NCBI GenBank assembly: GCA_963783445.1
Contig: CAWANP010000004.1
Location: forward strand, 124,001-188,000
DNA length: 64,000 nucleotides
Direction of reading: 5' to 3'
Origin: CAWANP01 sp963783445
GTDB lineage: Bacteria; Chloroflexota; Anaerolineae; JAAYZQ01
The notes under the pieces were generated by a model that was not told the DNA's origin, did not search any database, and worked only from the letters and a program-made list of their open reading frames with translations. The position numbers and the translations under genes are program-made. Positions within the stretch are counted from its first letter, which is position 1; every line of letters begins with the position of its first letter. Shown here piece after piece: positions 53,213 through 63,058 of the stretch.

Positions 53213-55554
53213 CCGATTTCCAGCCGCGTCAGGGCCAGAAGGAGGTCCTGGCCTATCGCGGTGGCAAGATGGGCATCTCGGCCGTGCCCGGCAGCGGCAA
53301 GACCCGCACGCTGGCCGAGCTGGCGGCGCTGCTCGTTGCCGAGCGGATCGGTGACCGGTGAGGAGGTACTGGTCGTCACCCTGGTCAATTCGGCGGTGGA
53401 CAATTTCAAGCTGCGCATCAACGAGGCGATCACGAGACGGGGCCTGCTGCCCAACTATGGCTATCGGGTGCGCACCCTCCACAGCCTGGCCCACGACATT
53501 GTACGCGAGCGGCCCGGGTTGGTGGGCCTCTCGGAAGATTTTGGCATCATGGATGAGCGGGAATCCAATGCCGTGCGCCTGGATACAGCCGACGCCTGGC
53601 TCCGCGCCCATCCAGACGCGCTGGATGCCTACTTGCCCCTGGATGCGGATGAGAGCCGCGTCAAATGGCTCAAGGGCGAGTATTGGCCCAGGCTGGTTCG
53701 GGATGTGGCTTCGGACTACTATCAAGCGGGCCAAGGATCTGCAGCTCGCCCCGGGCGTACTGCTCGAGCGCCTGGCCCAGTGGGAAGAGGCGCTGCAGGC
53801 TTCGGGCCGGGGCAGCGCGCTGGCCCTGGCGCGCCTGGGCATAGAGTCTATGCCGACTACCAGCGCAGCCTGGCCTACCGCGGTGTGGTCGATTTTGATG
53901 ACCTGATCCGCCTGGCTCTGGAAGCTCTGGAGCGCGACAATGACTACCTGGCTCCGGCTCCGGAAGCGCTGGCCCTACGTGCTGGAGGATGAGGCCCAGG
54001 ATTCGAGCCAGCTCCAGGAGAAAATCCTGCGCTTGCTGGTGGGCGAGCAGGGCAACTGGGTGCGGGTGGGCGATCCCAACCAGGCCATCTATGATACCTT
54101 TACCAGTGCCGACCCGCGCTTTCTGCGCGACTTCCTGGAAGAGCAGGGCGTAACCGCGGTCGATCTGCCCGAATCGGGCCGATCCCAGCCGGCCATCATC
54201 GAAGTCGCCAACTATCTGGTGGATTGGACGCTCAGCGAGCCATCCAACCGAGGCAGCTCGTGACGCTTTTCGCGACCAGCACATTGTGCCCACCGGACCT
54301 GGCGATCCCCAGCCCAACCCACCCAGGAACCCGGCCACCGTGCAGATCTATGATCGGGATTTCACGCCTGAGGCGGAGCTGCGTGCCGTGGCCGATTCCC
54401 TGGAGCGGTGGCTGCCTGACCATCCCGAGTGGACGGTGGCCGTGCTGTCCCCCCGCAACAAGCGGGGATTCGAACTCGTCGAGGTTCTAAAGCACAGAGA
54501 CATCCCTCACTTTGAGATGCTGCGCTCTACCAGCGTCACCCGCGACACGGCCGGCGCGCTGGGCAATCTGCTCCGCTGCCTGGCCGATCCCACCTCGGCC
54601 AAGAAGCTGTCCGTCGCTTTCCAGGTCTGGCGTCGCGGCGACCGGGAGGATCCGGAGGCCAAGGCCCGTGGCCAAGCCGTGGCCAGCGCGCATGGCCAAG
54701 TGCCAGGCCGTGGAGGCCTATCTCTGGCCCCGGGCCGAACACGACTGGCTGGCTCCCTGTTGCCGCGAACTGGGCTGGCAGGGAGCTGGAACTGCTGGAG
54801 GGCTTTCGAAGCATTGCCCGCCGCTGGCACCGCGCGGCCTCCCTGCCCATCGACCAGCTGTCTGTTGACCCTGGCGGGTGACCTGTTCCAGGAGCCGCCG
54901 AGACTGGCCCTGGCCCACAAGCTGGCCCTGCTGCTGCGAGACGTGGCCGGAGTCCATCCCGCCTACCGCCTGACCGAATTGGTGGAGGAATTGGCCGTCA
55001 TCGCCCGCAACGAGCGCCGCTTTCTGGGCTTTGCCAACGAGGATTCCGGCTTTGAGCCGCCCAAGGGCCAGGTCACGGTCACCACCATGCACAAAGCCAA
55101 GGGCCTGGAGTGGGACCGCGTCTACCTGCTGTCAGCCAACAACTATGACTTTCCATCGGGCCTGGACCACGATACCTACATGGCCGAACGCTGGTTCGTG
55201 CGCGACCGCTTGAACCTGCAGGCCGAAGCGCTGGCGCAGCTGGCGTGGATCGCTGGCGAGCCTGCCGCCGATGGGACGGCTGCTCCTGGCGACCCCGTGA
55301 TTGAGGGCCGGGCAACGTACCAGGCGCGTCTGGCCTACATTTCCGAGCGGCTGCGGCTCTTTTACGTGGGCATCACCCGGGCCAAAAGAGACCTGATCAT
55401 TACCTGGAACACCGGCCACCGCCGGGAGGCCCAGCCGTCCGTGCCCTTTGTCGCTCTTCACGAATACTGGCAGAATAAGCTAATGAGGAGACAGCGCCTG
55501 ATGCCTGAGTCCGAGGGCCACCTGCCGCCGTGCTTTTCGATTCAGCCAGGGTAG
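53209..55554 (+). CDS. UvrD/PcrA-like superfamily I helicase (frameshifted)
   Basis: Starts MTDFQPRQGQKEVLAYRGGK; Walker A is ISAVPGSGKTRTLAELA. Motif II reads WPYVLEDEAQDSSQLQEKIL. Motif III-like RVGDPNQAIYDTFT and motifs V/VI TTMHKAKGLEWDRVYLLSAN and RLRLFYVGITRAKRDLIITW are all present, so this is a complete SF1A helicase of about 780 aa interrupted by at least five frame changes. It is flanked by the AddB-like gene and the nuclease gene and probably works with them in double-strand break processing. Confidence 0.8.
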
Positions 55555-56341
55555 TCTGCAGGATTATGTCGATTGCCCGCGCCGCTTCCAACTGCGCTGC
55601 GTACTGATGCAGCCCTGGCCGGCCCTGGTCGTCGACCAGCCCCAGGAGGCGGAACAGCACATGCAGCGGGGCCGGGACTTTCACCGGCTGGTCCAGCAGT
55701 ACGAGTTGGGCCTTGACCCCGACCTCCTCGAAGCGACGATCCAGGACCCGCTGCTGCTTGGCTGGTGGCGTACCTTTCTCGCTCACCCGCCAGCCGGCCT
55801 GCCCCAGACGCTGCGGCGCGCCGAGGTGGCGCTTGCCGCGCCCGTTGGCGACTTTCGCGTTACCGCCCAGATCGATCTGCTGGCCGCTGACCCGGGCCAG
55901 GGCATGGCAATCGTCGACTGGAAGACGGCATCCAAAGTACCCTCGCGAGCGATCCTGGCTCAGCGCCTGCAAACCCGCGTCTATCGCTATCTGACTGTCG
56001 AGGCCGGAGCGGCCTTCAATGGCGGCCAAGAGCCCTTGCCGGAACAGGTGGAGATGGTCTACTGGTTCGCCCAGGCGGGTGGCGAGACGATGCGTTTTGT
56101 CTACGATATGGGCCAGTACGCCGCCGACGGGGAATATCTGGCCAGCCTCGTGCAGCAGATCACGACGCGCAGGGAAGAAGTCTGGCCCTTGACGGTGGAC
56201 GAGCAGCGCTGTCGATTCTGCAATTACCGCTCCCTCTGCGACCGGGGCGTAACTCCCGGCTTCCTGGAGGATCTGGATGATGATTTGGAGCCGGACGAGG
56301 TAGAGATCGACCTGGAGCAGATCGCTGAAATTGAGTTTTGA
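55501..56341 (+). CDS. PD-(D/E)XK nuclease with Fe-S cysteines (frameshifted at N-terminus)
   Basis: The probable ATG at 55501 (MPESEGHLPP) follows AGGAG. Removing one T from the TTTT near 55533 leads into CFRFSQGSLQDYVDCPRRFQ. Nuclease residues are TAQIDLLAADPGQGMAIVDW-KTAS (D...D-x-K), then QTRVYRYL. The N-terminal Cys (DCPRRF) and C-terminal CRFCNYRSLC form a four-Cys set like the [4Fe-4S] cluster of AddB/Cas4 nucleases. The helicase frame runs into this start without a stop, so a helicase-nuclease fusion is also possible. Confidence 0.75.
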
Positions 56342-56494
56342 TGCGGCCTTGATCCGGATCATCGTTGTATCCATCACTTGTATTTTCAGCGCCCTGCAGG
56401 ACAGTGCGTGCGTTTCGGTGGGAGTTTGGGTTGGGACGGAGCTTGTGCGAGCGAAGGATGAAGGGGGACTGCCCGCCCCCACCGCTGTGAGGGT

Positions 56495-56615
56495 AAACCA
56501 GCGCGGGCATACACTCTGCGGAGGTGACGGTTGCTGGTGGCGTGAATTCCCGCCAAAAGTGTGCGGGAATGACAGGTTCGCTTGATGGCATTTCCACCGA
56601 AATTGATACGTTACC
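56495..56615. repeat. Repeat R3, single copy
   Basis: Contains GCGCGGGCATACACTCTGCG, GGTGACGGTTGCTGGTGGCG, GTGCGGGAATGACAGGTT and the tail TTTCCACCGAAATTG, which also ends the 40 kb array. The remainder of 56342-56752 holds only the promoter below. Confidence 0.75.
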
Positions 56616-56630
56616 CCTTGCAGGCATCTG

Positions 56631-56659
56631 TTGACAGTGATACGGGCTGGTGGCATAAT
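56631..56659 (+). promoter_or_regulatory. Promoter for the HicB-like/recJ genes
   Basis: TTGACA (56631-56636), 17 bp and CATAAT (56654-56659), about 95 nt before the HicB-like start. Confidence 0.6.
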
Positions 56660-56752
56660 CAAGCATAGGCATGATGGCCTTCGTCGTATAGAGTAGCGCG
56701 GACCGTCCCGCAGATGATGGCGGTACAGGCTCGTCCATGAGGTGGCTCACAT

Positions 56753-56983
56753 ATGCACAAGGATTTCAAAATCATCGTGGAAAAGCATGCTGATGGTTAC
56801 ATTGCCTACCCCCTGGACATTGTGGGGATTGTCGTGGGCGAGGGTGATACGTACGAAGAAGCCCTGGCCGATGTGAAATCCGCGATCCCGTTTCACATTA
56901 AAGCATTTGGACCAGAGATACTCCAGGTTGATACACCCGGTCGGACCAGAGGTATCTCCATGCCATCTAGCCCAACATGGTAG
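56753..56983 (+). CDS. Orphan HicB-like antitoxin-fold protein
   Basis: The 76-aa protein follows GAGGTGGCTCACAT. FKIIVEKHADGYIAYPLDIV, then VGEGDTYEEALADVKSAIPF is the partial-RNase-H HicB fold (E-K..DGY, G-D-T-x-E-E-A). There is no DNA-binding C-terminal domain and no hicA-like gene next to it. Its stop overlaps the recJ start by 7 nt, so it is translationally coupled to recJ. It may be a domesticated regulator or a stand-alone HicB-like protein. Confidence 0.7.
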   Translation: MHKDFKIIVEKHADGYIAYPLDIVGIVVGEGDTYEEALADVKSAIPFHIKAFGPEILQVDTPGRTRGISMPSSPTW

Positions 56984-59304
56984 ACCAACTCCGAACCCTG
57001 TGGCTCGATCCCCCGAGCGTCGACGTACCTGACAGCCTACGCGAGGCCGTGGGTGGAATTCCGCTGGTCGCTGAGACCCTGGCCCGCCGCGGTATCGTGA
57101 CTGCTCAGGATGCCCACGCCTTTCTGGATCCTGCAGCCTACACTCCTTCTGAACCCACGGCCCTCCCTGACCTGCCCCGTGCTGTCGAGCGCTTGCAGCG
57201 GGCCATCCGGCGCGGCGAGCGTATCGCCGTGTGGGGAGACTTTGACGCCGATGGGCAGACGTCTACCGCCCTGCTGCTGGAGACGCTGCGCGCCCTGGGC
57301 GGCGACGCCGTCTACCGCGTCCCAACCCGCCAGGAAGGCCATGGTTTGCACACGCAGGGCCTGGAACGGTTGGTCCGGGACGGCGCTGACCTGATCCTCA
57401 CCTGTGATACGGGCGTCATGGCCCACGAGGCCGTGGCCCATGCCAACAGGCTGGGCGCGGAGGTGATCATCACCGATCACCACGTGCTGGGGCAAACCTT
57501 GCCCCCTGCCCTGGCCGTCGTGAATCCCCACCGCCTGCCGGAGGGCCACCCCATGAGCACGCTGCCTGGCGTGGGCGTGGCCTACGAGTTGGCCAGGGCG
57601 CTGGGTCCTGAGGCTGCCGATGCCGCGCTGGACCTGGTTGCGCTGGGGACTGTGGCCGACGTGGCCACCCTCATCAAAGATGCCCGCTACCTGGTCCAGC
57701 GCGGGCTGGAGGTGCTGCGTCGTACGCCCCGCCTGGGGCTGCAGGCCGTGTATGAGCTAGCCAAGTTGCGGCCAGAGGGCATCACCGAGGAGCAGATCGG
57801 TTTCGTGCTGGGGCCGAGGCTCAACGCCCTGGGCCGGTTGAGCGATGCCAGCAAGGGCGTCGAGCTGCTGATCACCGGGGATCCGATTCGGGCCCGAACG
57901 CTGGCAACCGAGGTCGAGGGCCTGAACGCCCGGCGCAGGTGGCAGACCAAGCAGGTCACCGAGGCGGCCCTGGCCCAGATCGATCGGCAGCCCGAACTGC
58001 TGGACTACCAGGCCCTGGTGCTCAACAATCCCACCTGGCCCGGAGGCATCGTGGGCATCGTCGCCAGCAGGCTGGCCGAGCGCTATGACAAGCCCACGGT
58101 ACTGATCTCCGATCCGCCGGATGGTGTGGCGCGCGGTTCCGGGCGTTCGATTCCGGGCCTGGATCTCATCGCTGCCCTGACCGACTGCGCAGATTTACTG
58201 CTGGGCTTTGGGGGCCACAAGGCGGCGGCCGGCTTTAGCATGGACCCGGAGCGCATCCCAGAACTGCGCGCTGCCCTGTCGCGAGCTGTTGCCGAACGCA
58301 TCGAGTCGGTCCGGGTACCCGTTCTGCCTATAGACGCATACGTCGAACTCCCGGATCTGTCGCTGGATCTGGTGACCGAGATCGGCCGCCTGGCGCCCTT
58401 TGGGGCTGGGAATCCGCCGTTGACCCTGGCCATCCGCGATCTGGGGGTGGCCAGCAAGGTGACCATCGGCCGCACGCAGGAACATCTCAGGGTCACGGTC
58501 GAGGATGAGCAGAACCGGAGTCAGACCGTCTTCTGGTGGCAAGGAGCAGGCTCGACGCTGCCGCAGGGGCGTTTTGATCTGGCCCTTCACGTCCGGGAGA
58601 ATGACTACCGGGGCAAGGTGGATGTGCAGGTTGAGTGGGTGGAGGCCCGCCAGCTTTCACCGGCTCCCATCGAGGCACAGCCCGCGCCATCTATCCCTGT
58701 CCAGGACTTTCGCGCTGTGAGCAATCCTGAGGGTATGCTGGCCGAGGCCCAAGCCCAGGGGCTGTTGCAGGTCTGGGCCGAAGGCGGTGCGCGGCCCGGC
58801 GGTGAAAGTGCAGCGCGCCATCAACTGGTCCCAGGGCCACGACTGGCCATCTGGACATTGCCACCTAGCTCTCAGGTTCTGCAATTGGTGTTGGATCGGG
58901 CTCATCCCCAGGAAATCATCCTTTTCGCTATCGACCCGGTCTGTGGTGAGAGCAAAGATCTTCTGAAGAGGCTGGCAGGAATGTTCAAGTATGCCCTGGG
59001 GGCCAAGGCCGGCGAGATGGATCTGGGGTTGGCTGCTGCTGGCCTGGCTCAGACGCAGAGTGTGGTCGAGGCGGGGCTGGAGTACCTTGCCGCTAGGGGC
59101 AAGGTAGTGGTGTTGGAGAAAAGAGATACGGTGTGGTTGCTGGCGGAAGGGGATGAGCATCTTGGCGACGACAGTATGTCGTTGGCTCGTGCCCGGCTCG
59201 ATGCCTTGCTGGATGAAACGGCAGCCTACCGCGACTACTTGCGGCACGCCCCCGAGCCAGCCCTGGTCAAGCTTCTGTCTGAAGGACGGGACGTGGCGCC
59301 TTGA
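56977..59304 (+). CDS. recJ: Single-stranded-DNA-specific exonuclease RecJ, extended C-terminus
   Basis: The 775-aa protein has the DHH-phosphoesterase motifs: AVWGDFDADGQTSTALLLET (Mn ligands), ILTCDTGVMAHEA, VIITDHHVLG (DHH) and GTVADVATLIKD. The DHHA1 end is LLGFGGHKAAAGFSMD with RGSGRSIPGLDLI. The oligonucleotide-binding domain follows to about residue 560. A further ~200 residues (e.g. ATGQLVPGP-type strand, KDLLKRLAGMFKYALGA) exceed the E. coli length and resemble the RecJ C-terminal extensions of other phyla. It degrades ssDNA 5' to 3' in repair and recombination; the preceding helicase/nuclease set fits this. Confidence 0.92.
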   Translation: MVDQLRTLWLDPPSVDVPDSLREAVGGIPLVAETLARRGIVTAQDAHAFLDPAAYTPSEPTALPDLPRAVERLQRAIRRGERIAVWGDFDADGQTSTALLLETLRALGGDAVYRVPTRQEGHGLHTQGLERLVRDGADLILTCDTGVMAHEAVAHANRLGAEVIITDHHVLGQTLPPALAVVNPHRLPEGHPMSTLPGVGVAYELARALGPEAADAALDLVALGTVADVATLIKDARYLVQRGLEVLRRTPRLGLQAVYELAKLRPEGITEEQIGFVLGPRLNALGRLSDASKGVELLITGDPIRARTLATEVEGLNARRRWQTKQVTEAALAQIDRQPELLDYQALVLNNPTWPGGIVGIVASRLAERYDKPTVLISDPPDGVARGSGRSIPGLDLIAALTDCADLLLGFGGHKAAAGFSMDPERIPELRAALSRAVAERIESVRVPVLPIDAYVELPDLSLDLVTEIGRLAPFGAGNPPLTLAIRDLGVASKVTIGRTQEHLRVTVEDEQNRSQTVFWWQGAGSTLPQGRFDLALHVRENDYRGKVDVQVEWVEARQLSPAPIEAQPAPSIPVQDFRAVSNPEGMLAEAQAQGLLQVWAEGGARPGGESAARHQLVPGPRLAIWTLPPSSQVLQLVLDRAHPQEIILFAIDPVCGESKDLLKRLAGMFKYALGAKAGEMDLGLAAAGLAQTQSVVEAGLEYLAARGKVVVLEKRDTVWLLAEGDEHLGDDSMSLARARLDALLDETAAYRDYLRHAPEPALVKLLSEGRDVAP

Positions 59305-59311
59305 GGCCGGG

Positions 59312-60532
59312 TCAGGCTTGCTCCACGATGGAGTAGGTGTCCCGGGCGATGGCCAGTTCTTCGTTGGTCGGGACGATTAGGACCTTGACCGCTGATGCGG
59401 GCGCAGACGCTTCCACAATCTCGCCCGTGGTGCGCTGCCCACGAACTCCCTCGATGCCCAGGAAGTCCAGGCCCTGGCACGCCCATTCGCAGACCTCGCC
59501 AAAGTTCTCGCCGACGCCGCCGGTAAAGACGACACAGTCCAAGCCGCCCATCGCCGCGGCATAGGCGCCGATATAACGTTTGATGCGGAATGTATAGTGT
59601 TTCAGCACGAGCATTGAGCGCTCATAGTTGGGGTGCTGCGGGCCGCCATGGATGGCATCTTCAAAGAACCGCATGTCGCTGGTTAATTCTGACAATCCCA
59701 GCACGCCGCTCTCTTTGTTCAGCAGGCGGTTGATGCCCGCCGCGTTTAGGCCCTCTTCATCCATCAAGAAAGGGACAATAGCCGGATCGAGGTCGCCGCA
59801 GCGGGTGCCCATGACCAGACCCTCCAGCGGCGTGAAGCCCATGCTGGTCATGATCGACTGCCCGTGCTCAACCGCCGTGATGCTGGCCCCGTTGCCCAGG
59901 TGGCAGGTCAGGATCCTGAGTTCGGCCAGGGGCCGGCCCAGGTACGCGGCCGCTCGCTGGGCCACGTACCTGTGCGAGGTGCCGTGGAAGCCATAGCGGC
60001 GGATGCCATAGTCCCGGTAGAAACGAAAAGGCAAGGCATAAAGGTAGGCGGGAGGCTCCATCGTTTGATGGAAGGCCGTGTCAAAGACTGCCACCTGGGG
60101 CAGATCCGGCAGCAGGCTGCGAATGGCCTCGATGCCCTGGATGTTGGGCGGGTTGTGCAGCGGCGCCAGGGGAACATTGGCATAGAGGGCTATCATCACC
60201 TCGTCTGAGATCAGGACCGATTCGGCGAATTGCTCGCCGCCATGGACCACCCGGTGGCCGACGGCGTCCAGCTCCGCACCTGAGGTCAACACTCCCTTGT
60301 CGGGGTCCACTAGCGTGTGAAGCACCACCTGGATAGCGTCCCTGTGGTCCCGCACCGGCAGCGCTGATCTGACCCATTTCTCATGACCGGGACGCCTATG
60401 AGTCATACAGGGACTGCCCAGCCCAATCTCCTCAACGAGACCACTGGCAAGCACCGTCTCTGCCCCACCCACCAGGTCAAAGAGCTGATACTTGACCGAC
60501 GAACTGCCACAGTTTAGAACCAGGATCTTCAT
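59312..60532 (-). CDS. ackA: Acetate kinase
   Basis: The start at 60532 (MKILVLNCGSSSVKYQLFDL) is the canonical AckA N-terminus; 406 aa. AVGHRVVHGGEQF, FDTAFHQTMEPPAYLYALP, YGFHGTSHRYVAQRAA, CHLGNGASITAVEHGQSIMT and MGTRCGDLDPAIVPFL cover the ASKHA phosphate and acetate sites. VFTGGVGEN lies near the end. It interconverts acetyl phosphate and acetate with ATP formation, fitting a fermentative life-style. The leader of ~260 nt carries a terminator-like structure. Confidence 0.95.
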   Translation of the reverse strand: MKILVLNCGSSSVKYQLFDLVGGAETVLASGLVEEIGLGSPCMTHRRPGHEKWVRSALPVRDHRDAIQVVLHTLVDPDKGVLTSGAELDAVGHRVVHGGEQFAESVLISDEVMIALYANVPLAPLHNPPNIQGIEAIRSLLPDLPQVAVFDTAFHQTMEPPAYLYALPFRFYRDYGIRRYGFHGTSHRYVAQRAAAYLGRPLAELRILTCHLGNGASITAVEHGQSIMTSMGFTPLEGLVMGTRCGDLDPAIVPFLMDEEGLNAAGINRLLNKESGVLGLSELTSDMRFFEDAIHGGPQHPNYERSMLVLKHYTFRIKRYIGAYAAAMGGLDCVVFTGGVGENFGEVCEWACQGLDFLGIEGVRGQRTTGEIVEASAPASAVKVLIVPTNEELAIARDTYSIVEQA

Positions 60533-60650
60533 CGCAAAGCCGCCTTGTTCACACTTCTCGTCCAGTTCACAGTTGTCACTGCTGGTTGTGCACAGGTCGC
60601 AGCAAATCACTGCGGTCGCAGGACATCACTGCGGTTGAATCAATGGCTGC

Positions 60651-60712
60651 AGAAAAAGACAGAGGAACACCCGAGCCGGTTACTGGTCGCCAGCATCTGG
60701 CCTTCCTCTGTC
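60651..60712 (-). ncRNA. Structured leader/attenuator or small RNA upstream of ackA
   Basis: On the minus strand a perfect 10-bp stem GACAGAGGAA/TTCCTCTGTC encloses two smaller hairpins (CCAG/CTGG and CCG/CGG families) and is followed by a TTTTTCT run (60651-60657). It sits 80 nt after the promoter at 60799-60827 and 120 nt before ackA. It could be an attenuator in the ackA leader, or the terminator of a ~140-nt small RNA. I could not match it to a known riboswitch. Confidence 0.5.
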
Positions 60713-60798
60713 AGTGCCTGAGTTCCGCCGACGCCGTTGTCGCTTCCCTCTCGGCGCTAAAGTCTACAAAAGACTGTAACTAATCCGATTATGCGCGG

Positions 60799-60827
60799 AG
60801 TGTAGCACAAAGGCTTGCGGCTGTCAA
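60799..60827 (-). promoter_or_regulatory. Strong promoter upstream of ackA
   Basis: On the minus strand a perfect TTGACA (60822-60827), 17 bp and TACACT (60799-60804). Expected transcription starts near 60792. The rest of 60828-61006 shows no gene. Confidence 0.7.
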
Positions 60828-61006
60828 AATCTCCTTTTTGAGAAACCAACAATCGCCAATCCACCGTTCCTGCCCTTGCATGGAGGAGAGACGACTGCAT
60901 ACCGCAATGCTTCGCATAACCTAAGTTCTGTTTAAGAAACATTATTTTCTGTAGGCGTACTCGTGTGCTGACTATGCGAAGTAGGCGCCTCCGGATGGCT
61001 ACTTGG

Positions 61007-61699
61007 CTAGGTAGCTCGATGCTGATCCTTCGAATTCAGGGCCAGGTAGGAAACAAAGAGTATGGCGGCTGAAAGCACTGTGACGACCAGCGCCCGTGGG
61101 TGTTCCAGAGGATTTGCCGCTCTGACGGCGATGTCAGCCAGGACGGCATGAGGATGGAGGACGAGGTCCCAACTGTTCCATCGCAGAAAGCGCCCCAGAT
61201 AGACACCTAGCCCCGCCAGGCCAACCGCCAGCAGCACAAAGAGCCAGCCGGCCAGGAATCCGCCATAGGCCCGGACCAGCCGCTGCATGGTACGCAACGA
61301 GAACACAGCCAGGAAGAGCCCTGCCAGAGCAAAGACTACCAGCAGGCTGCCATCGTACCACAGCGGGATGGGAGGCCGCTCCTGGAGATGCCAGATGTCG
61401 GTCAGGATGTAGGGGGCATTGGGAAAAAAGGCCAGCCAAAGAAGACCGGGCGCAAGCAAGTGGAGCCAACGGCGAGGGTACTTTTCGCTTAGCCTATCGG
61501 CCCACAGACTGCTCAAGTAAGGGATCCAGGCCAGGAACAGGTTCCATACCAGAAAGATGTAGGTGATGGTGCGGCTGCGCTGCATGCGTCCGGCCAGGAG
61601 CGCGATGGCCAGCACCGAGACCAGCACACTGGCATAGACAGCGTGGGCGACCATATAGTGGTGGAGCCGCGTCAGGCGGCCGGTCCATGTCTGCATCAA
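61007..61699 (-). CDS. DUF1361 membrane protein
   Basis: The 230-aa protein has about six membrane segments (e.g. ASVLVSVLAIALLAG, YIFLVWNLFLAWIPYL, LLAPGLLWLAFFPNAPYILT, GLFLAVFSLRTMQ). The FFPNAPYILTDIWHL and WNSWDLVLHP motifs are diagnostic of DUF1361. Function is unknown. Its start overlaps the end of the upstream glycosyltransferase gene by 4 nt (ATGA), so the two are translationally coupled. Confidence 0.85.
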   Translation of the reverse strand: MMQTWTGRLTRLHHYMVAHAVYASVLVSVLAIALLAGRMQRSRTITYIFLVWNLFLAWIPYLSSLWADRLSEKYPRRWLHLLAPGLLWLAFFPNAPYILTDIWHLQERPPIPLWYDGSLLVVFALAGLFLAVFSLRTMQRLVRAYGGFLAGWLFVLLAVGLAGLGVYLGRFLRWNSWDLVLHPHAVLADIAVRAANPLEHPRALVVTVLSAAILFVSYLALNSKDQHRAT

Positions 61700-62830
61700 G
61701 GATCTCCTTTGGCGCCAACAACTCGCTCATAAACTGCCATCGTCTCAACCGCGGCCCGAGCCCAGGAGAAGCGGGCTGCCTGCTCGAGACCGCGCTCAGC
61801 CATCTCGGCTCGCAGTCCAGCATCGCTCCATACCTCGCGGATGCAACTTGCCGTAGCGGAGACGTCGTAGGGGTCGAAATATCGGGCGGCCTCGCCGCCC
61901 AGCTCTGGCAAACTGGCGCGGTTGGAAGCGAGTACAGGCGTTCCACAGGCCATCGACTCCAGCACGGGCAGCCCAAAGCCCTCGTAGACAGAGGGCATCA
62001 CGGTAGCTGTGGCCGCGCTGTACATCACTGCCAGGTCTTCGTCGGGCACAAAGCCGGGAAAGTGCACAGCGTCGCCCATCTCCAACTCTTCCACGCGCCG
62101 GAAGAAATCATCGTACAGCCAGCCCTTGCTGCCCACGACGACAAGGGGGATGTCCAGGCCTGCATCACGCAGGCCCTTCAGCGCCTCTGACCAGCCTGGA
62201 GAGGTTCTTTCGGGGCTCGATGGTGCCGACGTGGATCAGGAACTGCTCCGGCAAGCTGTAGCGGCTGCGTACCTGGTCCACGGCGCTCTGAGAAGCCGGG
62301 CGGAACTCGGGCGAGGCCGCCTCGTAGACGACCGTGATCTTGGCCGGGTCCAGCCCATAGTCGGCCACGATGTCGCGCTTGCTGGCCTCGGAAACGGTAA
62401 TGATGGCGTCGGCCCGCCGGCAGTACAGGGGCATTGTGGCATTCAGGTACCAGTAGTTCAGGCGCTTCTGGTGCTGGGGAAAGCGCTTAAAGATCATGTC
62501 GTGGACGGTAAGCACGGTGGGCAGGTCGCCCAGCGGGGGCAGGAGGTGCTCGGTGGCGTGAAAAAGCTCGGCGCCCGGGACCAGCCGCTTGAAGCTCAGG
62601 CCGGCGAGCTGGCCCGCCCAGACCGCCATGCGCCAGGGTTTGTATCCAGCGCGGATCGTCCGGGCCGGCGTTTTTTCCAGCCCCGCCGGAAGCGCCGTGT
62701 CCCGCCCACGGTTGTAGAAAAGCGCCATGCGCCCGGGCTGCTGTTCAACCAGCGCGCGAGCCAGGCTGCCCGCATAGCGACCGATGCCCGCCTTGCTGTG
62801 CGCCGCCGCTGACACGTCGACATAGATCAC
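61696..62830 (-). CDS. GT4-family glycosyltransferase (one frameshift)
   Basis: A GTG at 62830 after TGGAGTATT gives MIYVDVSAAAHSKAGIGRYA, with the donor-side GIGRYAGSLA. LTVHDMIFKRFPQ, AIITVSEASKRDI and LIHVGTIEPRKNLSRLV mark the middle. One surplus base near 62180 must be dropped to enter VVGSKGWLYDDFFRR, VHFPGFVPDEDLAVMYSAAT and MPSVYEGFGLPVLESMACGT (the E-x7-E sugar-nucleotide site). It is a GT-B retaining enzyme, probably making cell-surface glycans. About 378 aa. Confidence 0.82.
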
Positions 62831-63021
62831 AATACTCCATGCCCAATGGCCAACATGGGCCACATTCTACCACGCCTCACGTCAGACGGCAACCGGAAGA
62901 GCGCTCCGTGCTGATCTGTCATTCTGCACATGCTGCCCCGCCAGGTGGGCAAGCGGAATCCACCACCAGCACGTCACCTCCTGATTCGTATGCCTCAGTG
63001 CCACTCCTGCACGACTTGGGC

Positions 63022-63027
63022 TATAAT
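63022..63027 (+). promoter_or_regulatory. -10 box for the GT2 gene
   Basis: TATAAT lies 32 nt before the ATG at 63059. The -35 candidate at 17 bp (TGCCAC) is poor. Confidence 0.4.
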
Positions 63028-63058
63028 GAGCCGGATCCGGCAACAACAGGGAGACAAC

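Noticed and set aside
60651..60712. ackA leader as a cobalamin, THF or fluoride riboswitch, or SRP RNA
   Set aside because: The conserved sequence boxes of those RNAs, as I know them, are not present; only a generic multi-branch terminator-like fold can be supported.
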